NCBI GenBank assembly: GCA_964582875.1 | Contig: CAZOTZ010000027.1 | Location: 1 to 20,304 of the forward strand | Length of the DNA stretch: 20,304 bases | Direction: 5' to 3' | From: JAADDV01 sp964582875 | Lineage (GTDB): Bacteria; Aquificota; Aquificia; Aquificales; Hydrogenothermaceae | Shown here: in pieces, positions 7,214-14,736 of the stretch | How the letters are laid out: every line of letters begins with the position of its first letter | Position numbering within the stretch: position 1 is the stretch's first letter | Made by a program: the position numbers and the translations under genes | The notes under the pieces: generated by a model | What the model was told of the DNA's origin: nothing | Seen by the model: only the letters and a program-made list of their open reading frames with translations | Databases searched by the model: none

Positions 7214-7365
7214 GAGGGCCGACGGGATGTTGAGTCCTGTTCTGGACCCTAACAAAACGTGGGTGCTCGCACCGTGCTCCCACGGGATACACGGAATGTA
7301 GAGCTCCCTATTAGGTAGCTATAGCCCAGAAACTACCGTCTCATCCCTATCGTGCCCCGCAGGTT
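7207..7365 (-). ncRNA. ssrS: Structured GC-rich RNA, probable 6S RNA
   Basis: This stretch is far richer in G and C than the genes around it and has no open reading frame. On the minus strand it folds into a rod. The closing stem joins 7338-7363 with about 7207-7233 (GGGAUG/CAUCCC at its core). Then comes a central bubble with a small hairpin on its 3' side (GUCC-AGAACA-GGAC, 7234-7247). The upper stem has CCUAAU/GUUAGG, GGGAGCUC/GAGCACCC, CCGUG/CACGG and a UCC-CGUG-GGA tip. A long rod, bubble and 3'-side hairpin are the marks of 6S RNA, which binds the housekeeping RNA polymerase by mimicking an open promoter. The ssrS-ygfA order agrees. Uneven pairs are G-U on this strand but A-C mismatches on the other, which fixes the strand. 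A multibranched fold is also possible, and the ends are approximate. Confidence 0.68.
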
Positions 7366-7402
7366 TCTTTATTCGTTTTTCATTTATATTAAAAGCTTTC
7401 AT

Positions 7403-7417
7403 TTTTACCGCGTAAAA
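7403..7417. repeat. Short inverted repeat between pheT and 6S-like RNA
   Basis: TTTTAC CGC GTAAAA is a six-pair inverted repeat with a three-base centre, placed just after the pheT stop and about 40 bases ahead of the RNA's first stem. It lacks a T-run in either direction, so it is a weak terminator at best; it could be an operator for the RNA's promoter. No convincing -35/-10 pair was found for the RNA itself, although an AT-rich stretch (7370-7392) lies at the expected place. Confidence 0.35.
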
Positions 7418-7422
7418 CCTTC

Positions 7423-9834
7423 CTAACTTCTTAGTTTTATTCCTTCAATCTCTTTAGAAAGTTTTTCAAGTATACTTTCAACCTCTTTGTTTACTTCTTC
7501 GTCTGATAAATTTCTGTCTGGTGCTCTAAAATCAACAGAAACGGCTACACTTTTTCTATTTTCGTCAATAAAGTAAACGTCAAAAAGCTCCACTTTATCT
7601 ATCAGATTGGAACTTTCTTTTATAGTAGTTAACAATTTATCCACCTCAAGTTCACTGTCAACTTCAAAGGCTAAGTCCCTTTTTACAGCCGGGAACTTTG
7701 GAAGCTCTTTGTAGGAAGGAAGTTTCCTTTCTTTGTACAGAGTGAACAGATATCCTTCTTTAAGGTTGTCTTCATTAAGCTTCCTTGGGACATATCTAAG
7801 CTTTAACTCCCCTAACCATGTATTTTTAGGGATTTCAAGTTTTTCTGCTTTTTCTGGGTGTATTTTGCCTATATATCCAACATTAATACCGTTTATAAAA
7901 ATGTCTGCACTTTCGTAAGGATTTAAAAATGGTTTATCTGAATGTCTGTACTCAATATTTCTCATTCCTATAGAGATAAGATAACTGTTGACCAGCCCTT
8001 TTGCCTTTAAGAAATCCCATTTTTCTGTAGTTGTAAACTGTGTATCTCCTTTCGTATAGGAAAAGCCTTTGTTTAACCTTCCTGTTAGTAAGATACCTAA
8101 CCTTATTTCTTCGTGATTTTCAAAAAAGGTAGATGATATTTCAAAAGCTGATACATCTTTAATCTGGTGTCTGAGGTTTTCCTGAAGAACACCAATAAGG
8201 GAAACTACGAGGTTATCCCTCATAATGCTCTGGTTTTTCAACAGGTAGTTCTTAATTTTTATTGCTGGAACAGGAAGTCCAAGGATTTTATATATATCCT
8301 CACCTACAAATGTGTAAGTTATAACTTCATCTAAACCGTTGTCTTTGAAGAAGTCCCTTGTTCTTACCTCAAAAAGGTACTCTTCGCTTTTTCTAAAACT
8401 CTGTGTTGATACTTTCGGATATGTTTCTTCAAAAGTGTTAAGACCTTTAAGTCTTCCTACTTCTTCAACTAAATCTATTTCTCTTTCTAAATCAAAGGCT
8501 CTAAATGCTGGTATCTTTGATACAGTTCCATCTTCAACAGTTTCTGTTGGGATTTCAAGTCTCTCTAACAGCTGTTTTGCTTCTTCTTTTGGTATAAAAA
8601 CTCCTAAAACCTTCTGTGTAGTTTTTTCCCTTAGTTTTATCTCTTTTGGAATGTATGGGTTCGGGTATATATCTTTTTCTCCTACTGCTTTACCACCTGC
8701 AAGATGTGTTATAAGTTCTAAGGCTTTGTCCTGTGCATTTGGTAGATTTTCTATATCAACTCCCCTTTCAAATCTATAAGAGGAATCTGTTGAAATAGCC
8801 AGTCTTTTTGCAGTTTTTCTTATCTGTATATTGTCAAAAACAGCAGCTTCAAGGAGTATATTTTTCGTGTTTTCATCTACTTTTGTGTTGTCTCCTCCAA
8901 TTATCCCAGCCAGAGCTATAGGTTTCTCTTCATCTGCTATAAGCAGGTCTCCTTCCTTTAACTCTCTTTCTTCTCCATCAAGGGTTTTGATTTTTTCTCC
9001 TTCTTTTGCTGCTCTTACGATAATTTTCCCTTTTATTTTGTCTAAATCAAATGCGTGTAAAGGCTGTCCCTCCTGAAGGAGTATGTAGTTTGTAATATCA
9101 ACAACGTTGTTTATAGGGTTTTGTCCTGATTTTATAAGTTTTAGTTGTATCTCAAATGGAGATGGTTTTATTTTTACATCTCTGATTACTATTCCTCTAT
9201 ACCTGTAGCATTTGTCAGTGAGTATCTCTATTTCAGGCTCTTCTTCTTCAGCTATTGATACTACAGGTAGTTTTTCTTTTCTTTTAACTCCAAATATTGC
9301 CCCTATCTCCCTTGCAAGACCTCTTACTGATAAAGCATCTCCCCGGTTCGGGGTTATTTCTATCTCAATAATGTAGTCTTCCCCTAATCCAAGGATTTTA
9401 TTTGCATCTTCTCCTATTGGGGTATCTTCAGGAAGCAAAAGTATTCCTTCAGAACTTTCTGCTACACCAAGTTCTTCAAGGGATAAGAACATTCCTTCTG
9501 ATTCTAAAGAGCCAAATTTTCTTTTCTTTATCTGAATACCTTTTATAACAGCTCCTTCTTTTGCAAGAACAACAACAGCACCTTCTTTTACATTTTGTGC
9601 CCCTGTGATTATCTGGTACTCTTTGCTTCCATCTGTGGCTTTACACAGGAACAGTTTTTGTCTTTCTGGATGCTTTTCTACAGATAAAATCTTAGCTGTT
9701 GTTATGTCTGGAATATAGTTTCCCCATTTTTCCCAGACTGCTTCAATTCCAGTTTCATTTAACCTTTCAACAACTTCTTCAGCAGTTTTGTCTATCTCTA
9801 CAAACTCTTTTATCCATGAATATGGAACTCTCAT
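7423..9834 (-). CDS. pheT: Phenylalanyl-tRNA synthetase beta subunit
   Basis: An 803-residue subunit of the alpha2-beta2 enzyme that charges tRNA-Phe. It has an N-terminal substrate-binding-like start (MRVPYSWIKEFVEI), an EMAP/tRNA-binding domain at about 40-150 (with KHPERQKLFLCK and ITGAQNV), the B3/B4 editing domain that clears mischarged Tyr, the B5 and class II-like core, and the C-terminal FDX-ACB anticodon-binding domain (from about 710, including KFPAVKRDLAFEVD). Length and domain order are normal. The ATG overlaps the pheS stop as ATGA, with AAGGGG in the last pheS codons, so the two subunits are made together. The gene ends 60 bases before the 6S-like RNA. Confidence 0.96.
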   Translation of the reverse strand: MRVPYSWIKEFVEIDKTAEEVVERLNETGIEAVWEKWGNYIPDITTAKILSVEKHPERQKLFLCKATDGSKEYQIITGAQNVKEGAVVVLAKEGAVIKGIQIKKRKFGSLESEGMFLSLEELGVAESSEGILLLPEDTPIGEDANKILGLGEDYIIEIEITPNRGDALSVRGLAREIGAIFGVKRKEKLPVVSIAEEEEPEIEILTDKCYRYRGIVIRDVKIKPSPFEIQLKLIKSGQNPINNVVDITNYILLQEGQPLHAFDLDKIKGKIIVRAAKEGEKIKTLDGEERELKEGDLLIADEEKPIALAGIIGGDNTKVDENTKNILLEAAVFDNIQIRKTAKRLAISTDSSYRFERGVDIENLPNAQDKALELITHLAGGKAVGEKDIYPNPYIPKEIKLREKTTQKVLGVFIPKEEAKQLLERLEIPTETVEDGTVSKIPAFRAFDLEREIDLVEEVGRLKGLNTFEETYPKVSTQSFRKSEEYLFEVRTRDFFKDNGLDEVITYTFVGEDIYKILGLPVPAIKIKNYLLKNQSIMRDNLVVSLIGVLQENLRHQIKDVSAFEISSTFFENHEEIRLGILLTGRLNKGFSYTKGDTQFTTTEKWDFLKAKGLVNSYLISIGMRNIEYRHSDKPFLNPYESADIFINGINVGYIGKIHPEKAEKLEIPKNTWLGELKLRYVPRKLNEDNLKEGYLFTLYKERKLPSYKELPKFPAVKRDLAFEVDSELEVDKLLTTIKESSNLIDKVELFDVYFIDENRKSVAVSVDFRAPDRNLSDEEVNKEVESILEKLSKEIEGIKLRS

Positions 9835-10865
9835 CTTATCCCCTTAAACTGGTGGTTAAATCTCATATCTCCTGTGTACAGAAGTCTAATATCTGTAATT
9901 CTGTACTTAAGCATCGCAATCCTTTCTACACCTAAACCAAACGCAAAACCTGTATACTCGTCAGGATTTATACCTACTGCTTCAAATACATTCGGGTCAA
10001 CCATTCCACATCCTAATATTTCAAGCCAACCTGTACCTTTGCATACTCTACATCCTTCTCCACCACAGACGGTACAACCTATATCAACTTCAGCTGAAGG
10101 TTCTGTAAAAGGGAAATAACTTGGTCTAAATCTTATTGGTATATCTTTTCCAAAAACAGATTCAAGGAAAATTCTTAATATTCCTTTCAGGTCTCTGAAT
10201 GTAATATCTTTATCAACCAGAAGTCCTTCTATCTGATGGAACATAGGAGAGTGGGTAGGGTCTGCATCTTTTCTGTATACTCTACCTGGTGCTATTATTG
10301 CTATTGGTGGCTTTTGTTTTAGCATTGTTCTAACCTGAACCGGAGATGTATGGGTTCTTAGTACATCTCCATTGTTCAGGAAAAATGTATCCTGCATGTC
10401 CCTTGCAGGGTGGTCTTTTGGTATATTTAACATATCAAAGTTGTACTCTTCTTTTTCTACCTCGGGACCTTCTGCGACAGAAAATCCCATAGATATAAAG
10501 GTTTCTGAGATTTCTATCAATGTTGATACAACTGGGTGTGAAGCTCCTGCTTCTGTCCAGTGGGGAGGTAGAGTTATATCTATCTTGTTTTTTAGCAGTT
10601 CTTCTTCAAGTAGTTTCTGTTTTATCTCTTCCTGTTTCTCTCTTAAAAGGGCTTCAAGCTCTTCTTTTACCTTGTTTGCAAGCTGACCTATCTCTTTTCT
10701 TTCTTCAGGAGATAGTTTTCCTAATGTTTTTAAAATATTTTTCAGCTTGCCTTTTTTCCCTAAAAACTCAACTCTTAGCTGGTTGAGCTTTTCTATATCT
10801 GTAGCTTCAGATATTAGCTTTTTTGCTTCCTCTCCTAAAGCCTCTACCTGTTTTTTCAGCTCCAC
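9831..10865 (-). CDS. pheS: Phenylalanyl-tRNA synthetase alpha subunit
   Basis: A 344-residue catalytic subunit. Residues 1-90 are the coiled-coil arm that holds the tRNA. Class II motif 2 is visible around FHQIEGLLVD (209-218) and motif 3 in GFAFGLGVER (307-316). THTSPVQVR (171-179) is a further family mark. Four cysteines (264, 267, 272 and 275) form a small CxxC-CxxC knuckle before GTGWLEILGCGMV; many but not all bacterial PheS proteins have it, and it probably binds zinc or only braces the fold. The start is GTG at 10863-10865, 12 bases after rplT, with GGTG upstream. It is the third gene of the rpmI-rplT-pheS-pheT operon. Confidence 0.95.
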   Translation of the reverse strand: MELKKQVEALGEEAKKLISEATDIEKLNQLRVEFLGKKGKLKNILKTLGKLSPEERKEIGQLANKVKEELEALLREKQEEIKQKLLEEELLKNKIDITLPPHWTEAGASHPVVSTLIEISETFISMGFSVAEGPEVEKEEYNFDMLNIPKDHPARDMQDTFFLNNGDVLRTHTSPVQVRTMLKQKPPIAIIAPGRVYRKDADPTHSPMFHQIEGLLVDKDITFRDLKGILRIFLESVFGKDIPIRFRPSYFPFTEPSAEVDIGCTVCGGEGCRVCKGTGWLEILGCGMVDPNVFEAVGINPDEYTGFAFGLGVERIAMLKYRITDIRLLYTGDMRFNHQFKGIR

Positions 10866-10877
10866 ACCTTCACCTTT

Positions 10878-11243
10878 TTATGCAGCATTTTGTTGAGATA
10901 AAGCGTTTTTTGCTGTTTCAACAAGCTTTGTAAAACCTTCAGGGTCTGTAACAGCTATATCTGCAAGTACTTTTCTGTTTAAATCTACACCTGCGAGTTT
11001 AAGACCGTGTATAAATCTGCTATAGGATAAGCCATTTAGTCTTGCAGCTGCGTTAATTCTCTGTATCCAGAGTTTTCTAAAGTCCCTCTTTCTTAGTCTT
11101 CTGTCTCTGTACTCGTATTGGAGAGACCTTAAAACCTGCTCTTTTGCTCTTCTATAAACTCTGTGTTTTTGTCCGTAGTAACCTTTTGCTAACTTTAAGA
11201 TTTTCTTTTTATGTTTTTTAGATGATGGTCCTTTTACTCTCAT
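10878..11243 (-). CDS. rplT: Ribosomal protein L20
   Basis: A 121-residue, strongly basic protein of the large ribosomal subunit that binds 23S rRNA early and is needed to assemble the subunit. The typical stretches are RAKEQVLRSLQYEYRDRRLRKRDFR, cut here to its first half RAKEQVLRSLQYEY, then LWIQRINAAAR, and the C-terminal domain with LNRKVLADIA. Length is normal, with a few extra C-terminal residues. AAAGGAGG precedes the ATG by seven bases, and rpmI ends 14 bases upstream. L20 represses its own operon in E. coli and Bacillus by binding a leader that looks like its rRNA site; no such leader structure is evident in the short AT-rich region before rpmI. Confidence 0.96.
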   Translation of the reverse strand: MRVKGPSSKKHKKKILKLAKGYYGQKHRVYRRAKEQVLRSLQYEYRDRRLRKRDFRKLWIQRINAAARLNGLSYSRFIHGLKLAGVDLNRKVLADIAVTDPEGFTKLVETAKNALSQQNAA

Positions 11244-11257
11244 TTATTTTCCTCCTT

Positions 11258-11464
11258 TTAAACGTGGTATGGAATAAGTTTTTCAACTTTATCTTTTATA
11301 CTCTCTGGAACGTACTGGGCTTTTCTCCCTTGTCTTTTTCTTCTGCTTGTTTTTTTAGTGTTGTAGTGGGAAACTCCACCTTTCCAGTACTTTATTTTCC
11401 CTTTTGCGGTAACTTTAAATCTTTTTGCAGCAGTTTTGTTTGTTTTCATTTTAACTTTAGCCAT
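11258..11464 (-). CDS. rpmI: Ribosomal protein L35
   Basis: A 68-residue basic protein of the large ribosomal subunit. It has the family's start (MAKVKMKTNKTAAKRFKVT), a G-K-I-K core and the motif H-x-x-x-x-K-T-S-R-R-K-R. It is the first gene behind the promoter at 11533-11561, with AAAGGAGG 11 bases before the ATG, a slightly long spacing. In most bacteria infC (IF3) comes just before rpmI; here the neighbour is instead an efflux ATPase gene, so infC must be elsewhere. Confidence 0.95.
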   Translation of the reverse strand: MAKVKMKTNKTAAKRFKVTAKGKIKYWKGGVSHYNTKKTSRRKRQGRKAQYVPESIKDKVEKLIPYHV

Positions 11465-11532
11465 AAGTATTTATACCTCCTTTTTTTAATCAATTTAGAA
11501 ACAGTAGAAAAGGAATTAAAAGTAGACAAAAT

Positions 11533-11561
11533 AGTATAAAAAGAAAAGCGGGAATAATCAA
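11533..11561 (-). promoter_or_regulatory. Sigma70-type promoter of the rpmI-rplT-pheST operon
   Basis: On the minus strand TTGATT (11556-11561) and TATACT (11533-11538) are exactly 17 bases apart. The -35 box begins just three bases after the stop codon of the efflux ATPase gene. A start of transcription near 11526 leaves a leader of about 60 bases with pyrimidine-rich, weakly structured sequence. No terminator for the upstream operon was found in the gap, so some read-through into the ribosomal genes is possible. Confidence 0.7.
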
Positions 11562-11564
11562 ATT

Positions 11565-12236
11565 TTAATAGATTATTCTTCCATCTTCTATTTTTATTAT
11601 TCTTTCTGTCTGTTCTGCTATTTTTGGGTCATGGGTAACTATAACTATTGTTTTTCCTTCTCTATGTAAGGATTTAAATATCTCCATTATTTCTTTTGCT
11701 GTTTTTGAATCTAAAGCTCCTGTAGGTTCATCTGCAAGTATAAGCTCCGGGTTGTTTATTAACGACCTTGCAATTGCTACTCTTTGTTGCTGTCCTCCAG
11801 ATAGCTGGTTAGGTTTGTTTTTTTCTTTTCCTTTAAGACCAACTTTTTCTAAAAGTTTTATTGCTTTTTCTTCTGGGTTTTTTATTGGTTTTGTTGAGTA
11901 TATTGTGGGTACCACTACATTTTCTAAGGCTGTTAAGTAAGGTATAAGGTAGAAATTCTGGAAAACAAAACCTATATATCTGTTTCTTATCTCGGAAAGT
12001 TCATCATCTGATAGTTTTGATACATCTTTTCCTTCTAAATAGTATTTGCCTTCTGTTGGTGTATCTAAACATCCTATTATATTCATTAAGGTTGTTTTAC
12101 CACTTCCAGAAACTCCCATTATAGAAACGAACTCACCTTTTTTTATGGATAGGGAAATTCCTTTTAGAACTTCTGTTTTTATTCCGTATTGGTAGTAAAC
12201 TTTTTTTATATTTTCTAATCTAACAAGCTCTTCCAT
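11565..12236 (-). CDS. ABC transporter ATPase, MacB/LolD type
   Basis: A 223-residue ATPase. Walker A is GVSGSGKTT (41-49), the Q-loop Gln93, the signature LSGGQ (145-149), Walker B LILADE with catalytic Glu170, the D-loop SALD-like ALDS, and switch His202. The sequence is typical of the MacB/LolD/FtsE class, which drives type VII mechanotransmission exporters. There, the ATPase works with an inner-membrane permease having a large periplasmic domain. Here it is the last gene after a MacA-like adaptor and a TolC-like channel, but neither a fused nor a separate permease follows. It must borrow one encoded elsewhere. The start overlaps the adaptor's stop by one base (TAATG). Confidence 0.93.
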   Translation of the reverse strand: MEELVRLENIKKVYYQYGIKTEVLKGISLSIKKGEFVSIMGVSGSGKTTLMNIIGCLDTPTEGKYYLEGKDVSKLSDDELSEIRNRYIGFVFQNFYLIPYLTALENVVVPTIYSTKPIKNPEEKAIKLLEKVGLKGKEKNKPNQLSGGQQQRVAIARSLINNPELILADEPTGALDSKTAKEIMEIFKSLHREGKTIVIVTHDPKIAEQTERIIKIEDGRIIY

Positions 12237-13471
12237 TACTGGTTAAACTTCTTTGTTTTTCTTGGGAGTATAAGTTTGACTGCAACAGTATCTCCTTCTT
12301 TAAGTCCCTCTAAGACTTCTGTGTTATGCTCATCCATCCAGCCTGTTTTTATGTATGTTTTTACTGGTTTTCCATTTACTATTCTGTACACAAACTCTTT
12401 ACCTTTTTCGTATTTTAACGCTTCATTTGGTATCAGTAATGCGTTATCTTTTTCTCCTGTTATTATTTTTGCGTAAACTGTCATTTCTGGTCTTAGATAT
12501 TTAGTATATTCTTCCTTTACTTTAACAATTGCCATATAGTAAACGATATTTTGTTTTACAACAGGTTCAGGGTATATACTTGATATAGTTCCCTCAAACA
12601 CTTTGTCTGGATAAGCATCTACATAATAAAGTACTTTCTGACCTACTTTAACTTTTCCTATGTCTGTTTCATCTGTGTATATTCTTACCTCAAGTTTTTT
12701 TGGGTCTAATATTGTTATCAGGTTTGCCACCTGAAGTCCTGCTACTACAGTTTCTCCTTTTCTTGCTGCTATTTTTGAAACAATACCATCTATTGGGGAG
12801 TATATACGGGTATATGAAAGTCTTACTTTCTGTTTTTCTAAATTTTTCTCTGTAAACTCAACCTGTTCTTTGGCTTTCTTTAACTGGGTCTGGTACTCCT
12901 TCTTTAACCTATCAAGGGTTGCTTTTGCTTCATCTAACTGGGCTTTCTTAACTTTTAATTCCCTTTTTGCTTTTTCGTAGTTTTCCTGTGTTGTAAAATC
13001 ATCTTTTAGAAGTTCCTTTTCCCTTTCAAACTTCCATTTTGCAAAGTTGTAGGAAACCTGAGCAGCTTTTAGTTTTTCTTTTGCTTCTTTTATTTTAGCT
13101 GGATAAACTTTTTTTACGTTTTCAAGGGCTGCAAGGGCTTTTTTATATTCTGCTTTTGCTTTTTCTATATCTTTTTTTATTTCCCTCTGGTCAATAACTG
13201 CTATAAGCTGGCCTTTTTTCACTTTATCCCCAATATCTACATTCATCTCTTCTATTGTTCCTGTAGCCCTTGCTCCTACTTTTACATAAGCGTTAACCTG
13301 TGTTTTTACAATTGCTGTTGCATTTATAATGTCCTGAATTTTTCCTCTTTTTACTTTTGCTGTTTTTATTATTTTTACTTTCTGTTCTTTTTTGAAGAAT
13401 GTTTTGTATATAAATAAACCTCCAGCTATTAGAATGAAGACAGAAAGAACTCCTAAGAAGAGTTTTTTCAT
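12236..13471 (-). CDS. Periplasmic adaptor protein, MacA/HlyD type
   Basis: A 411-residue membrane-fusion protein. Residues 1-25 form a single N-terminal membrane anchor (LFLGVLSVFILIAGGLF). Then come the first lipoyl half (VGARATGTIEEMNVDIGDKVKKGQ), a long alpha-helical hairpin (about 95-215, rich in Lys, Glu and Ala), the second lipoyl half (YSPIDGIVSKIAARKGETV), and a beta-barrel plus membrane-proximal domain (VYAKIITGEKDNALLIPNEAL). Adaptors of this kind bridge an inner-membrane ABC exporter and the TolC channel. The gene lies between those two partners and overlaps both, with an ATGA junction to the TolC gene. Substrate unknown: macrolides, lipopeptides and proteins are all possible for the family. 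Confidence 0.92.
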   Translation of the reverse strand: MKKLFLGVLSVFILIAGGLFIYKTFFKKEQKVKIIKTAKVKRGKIQDIINATAIVKTQVNAYVKVGARATGTIEEMNVDIGDKVKKGQLIAVIDQREIKKDIEKAKAEYKKALAALENVKKVYPAKIKEAKEKLKAAQVSYNFAKWKFEREKELLKDDFTTQENYEKAKRELKVKKAQLDEAKATLDRLKKEYQTQLKKAKEQVEFTEKNLEKQKVRLSYTRIYSPIDGIVSKIAARKGETVVAGLQVANLITILDPKKLEVRIYTDETDIGKVKVGQKVLYYVDAYPDKVFEGTISSIYPEPVVKQNIVYYMAIVKVKEEYTKYLRPEMTVYAKIITGEKDNALLIPNEALKYEKGKEFVYRIVNGKPVKTYIKTGWMDEHNTEVLEGLKEGDTVAVKLILPRKTKKFNQ

Positions 13472-14736
13472 CTGCTTACCTCTTTTAGAGTTTCTACTCC
13501 TAACTGTCTTTCAAGTTCTATTCTATTTAGGGCAACGTTTAACATTGAGTTTACAAAGACTTCGTGTGCTGATGCTAAACTTTCTTCAGCTCTTATAAGG
13601 GATAGTATATCACCTGTTCCTACCTTATATTCCCCTAATGCCTGTTTGTAGTTAATGTTTGCTTCTTCAAGTAGTGTTTTAGAGGCTTCAAGCTGGGCTA
13701 TAGATGCTTTAAGGTCTGTATATATCTGGTAAACTTTCAATTTAATTGTTCTTTTCTCTTCCTGGAGAAGGTATCTTGCTTTTCTTTCTTTTTCTTTAGA
13801 GGAAAGGTAATTGTAGTACCTGCTAAATCCACTGAAAATATTCCAGTTTAGAGAGATACTATAACTGCTGTAGTTAGAACTTTTTCCAGATAAAGAATCA
13901 AAAGATTTGTTCTTTGCAAAAGATATATAGATGTAAGGTGTGTATTCAAGTAGTATTTTTTTAGATGTGAGCTTTGCGTTTTTTATCTGGTATTTTAACT
14001 GTTTCAGAACAGGTCTTTTTTCAAGGGCTACTTTTTCAATATTTTTATAAGGGGGAATATCGTTGTCTGCATAGGCAAAAAAATCTTTTTCTTCTATTTT
14101 TGTTTTTCTATCAAGGGGATAACCAAGCCAGCTGTTTAATTGGGCAAGGGCTTTTTTGTAATCACTTTTTGCCCTTATTAGCTGGTATTTTGCATTCTGA
14201 TATCTGACCTGTGCCTGTAATATATCTGACTTTTTTACAAGCCCTGACTTTTTTTTCTTCTTTGCTATCTCAAGGTTTTTCTTTGCTATTTCAAGTATTT
14301 TTTTTCTAAATTTTACTATCTGATAGGAAGCAACACACTGCATATATGCATTTTTTACATAGTAATCAATGTCTAAACTGTTTTCTTTGAAGTTTTCTTT
14401 TTCTGAAAGGTAAGTGTACTTAAGTAAATCTTTGTCTATTATAGACCTTCCACTGTCATACAAAATCCAGTCAATAACAAACGAGTGGTTTCTGTAAAAG
14501 TAGTCGGAGGAGGAGTCATAAAAGTACTTTGAATAGGAAAAGTTGTACTTAAAAGATGGTAAAAAAGGTGAAAACCATGTTTTGTATGTGTAATAGACAG
14601 ATTTTAGCCCTGATTTGTAGCTTTTGAAAAGAGGAGAGTTTTCCTTTGCTATTTTTAGAGCTTCATTTAGAGAAAGTCCATAACTAAGGTTAAATAAGAT
14701 AAGTAGTGCGGTCAGTACTTTTTTAATCGTTGTCAT
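13468..14736 (-). CDS. Outer-membrane efflux channel, TolC family
   Basis: A 422-residue outer-membrane factor. The signal peptide is the first 20 or so residues (LTALLILFNLSYG), followed by the family start LSLNEALKIAKENSP. The two long coiled-coil repeats are seen as AKKNLEIAKKKKKSGLVKKSDILQA, of which AKKNLEIAKKKKKSG is the helical part, and in the second half as NYKQALGEYKVGTGDILSLI. The G-x-V-x-x-x-D-x-L-x-A-x pattern is the classic TolC signature. Strands between are Tyr/Ser-rich, as expected for a barrel. I chose the ATG at 14734-14736, as it begins the signal peptide; an ATG 13 codons earlier adds only a non-signal stretch. It overlaps the Spy-like gene by 14 bases. Confidence 0.9.
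   Translation of the reverse strand: MTTIKKVLTALLILFNLSYGLSLNEALKIAKENSPLFKSYKSGLKSVYYTYKTWFSPFLPSFKYNFSYSKYFYDSSSDYFYRNHSFVIDWILYDSGRSIIDKDLLKYTYLSEKENFKENSLDIDYYVKNAYMQCVASYQIVKFRKKILEIAKKNLEIAKKKKKSGLVKKSDILQAQVRYQNAKYQLIRAKSDYKKALAQLNSWLGYPLDRKTKIEEKDFFAYADNDIPPYKNIEKVALEKRPVLKQLKYQIKNAKLTSKKILLEYTPYIYISFAKNKSFDSLSGKSSNYSSYSISLNWNIFSGFSRYYNYLSSKEKERKARYLLQEEKRTIKLKVYQIYTDLKASIAQLEASKTLLEEANINYKQALGEYKVGTGDILSLIRAEESLASAHEVFVNSMLNVALNRIELERQLGVETLKEVSR

Noticed and set aside
7284..7337. Multibranched fold of the RNA with side-by-side hairpins at 7314-7337, 7284-7308 and 7258-7284, as in a riboswitch
   Set aside because: The hairpins are possible, but neighbouring ones share bases, and no known riboswitch core sequence (THF, SAM, cobalamin, TPP, FMN, lysine) is present. 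The rod fold uses more of the GC-rich segments. Kept as an alternative only.
7200..7375. The structured RNA read from the plus strand, with TATAAA as -10 and the T-rich end as terminator
   Set aside because: In four helices the uneven pair is G-U on the minus-strand RNA but A-C on the plus strand, and the order relative to the cyclo-ligase gene fits the minus strand. Plus-strand transcription cannot be fully excluded without RNA data.
7160..7380. RNase P RNA, tmRNA or SRP RNA as the identity of the GC-rich RNA
   Set aside because: None of their hallmark sequences is present on either strand: no GAGGAAAGUCC-type block or ACAGNRA of RNase P, no tRNA-like end with CCA of tmRNA, and no GGAAGG-AGCA SRP loop. 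The length of about 160 bases is also too short for RNase P RNA or tmRNA.
8339..9076. Open frames on the plus strand opposite pheT
   Set aside because: They lie wholly inside a well-recognised synthetase gene, have Ser/Phe/Leu-rich composition from antisense reading, and lack Shine-Dalgarno sequences.
11222..11539. Hydrophobic 105-residue frame on the plus strand over rpmI and the leader of the ribosomal operon
   Set aside because: It is the reverse of Lys/Arg-rich ribosomal protein codons, which reads as Phe/Leu. It runs through the rpmI promoter and has no ribosome site.
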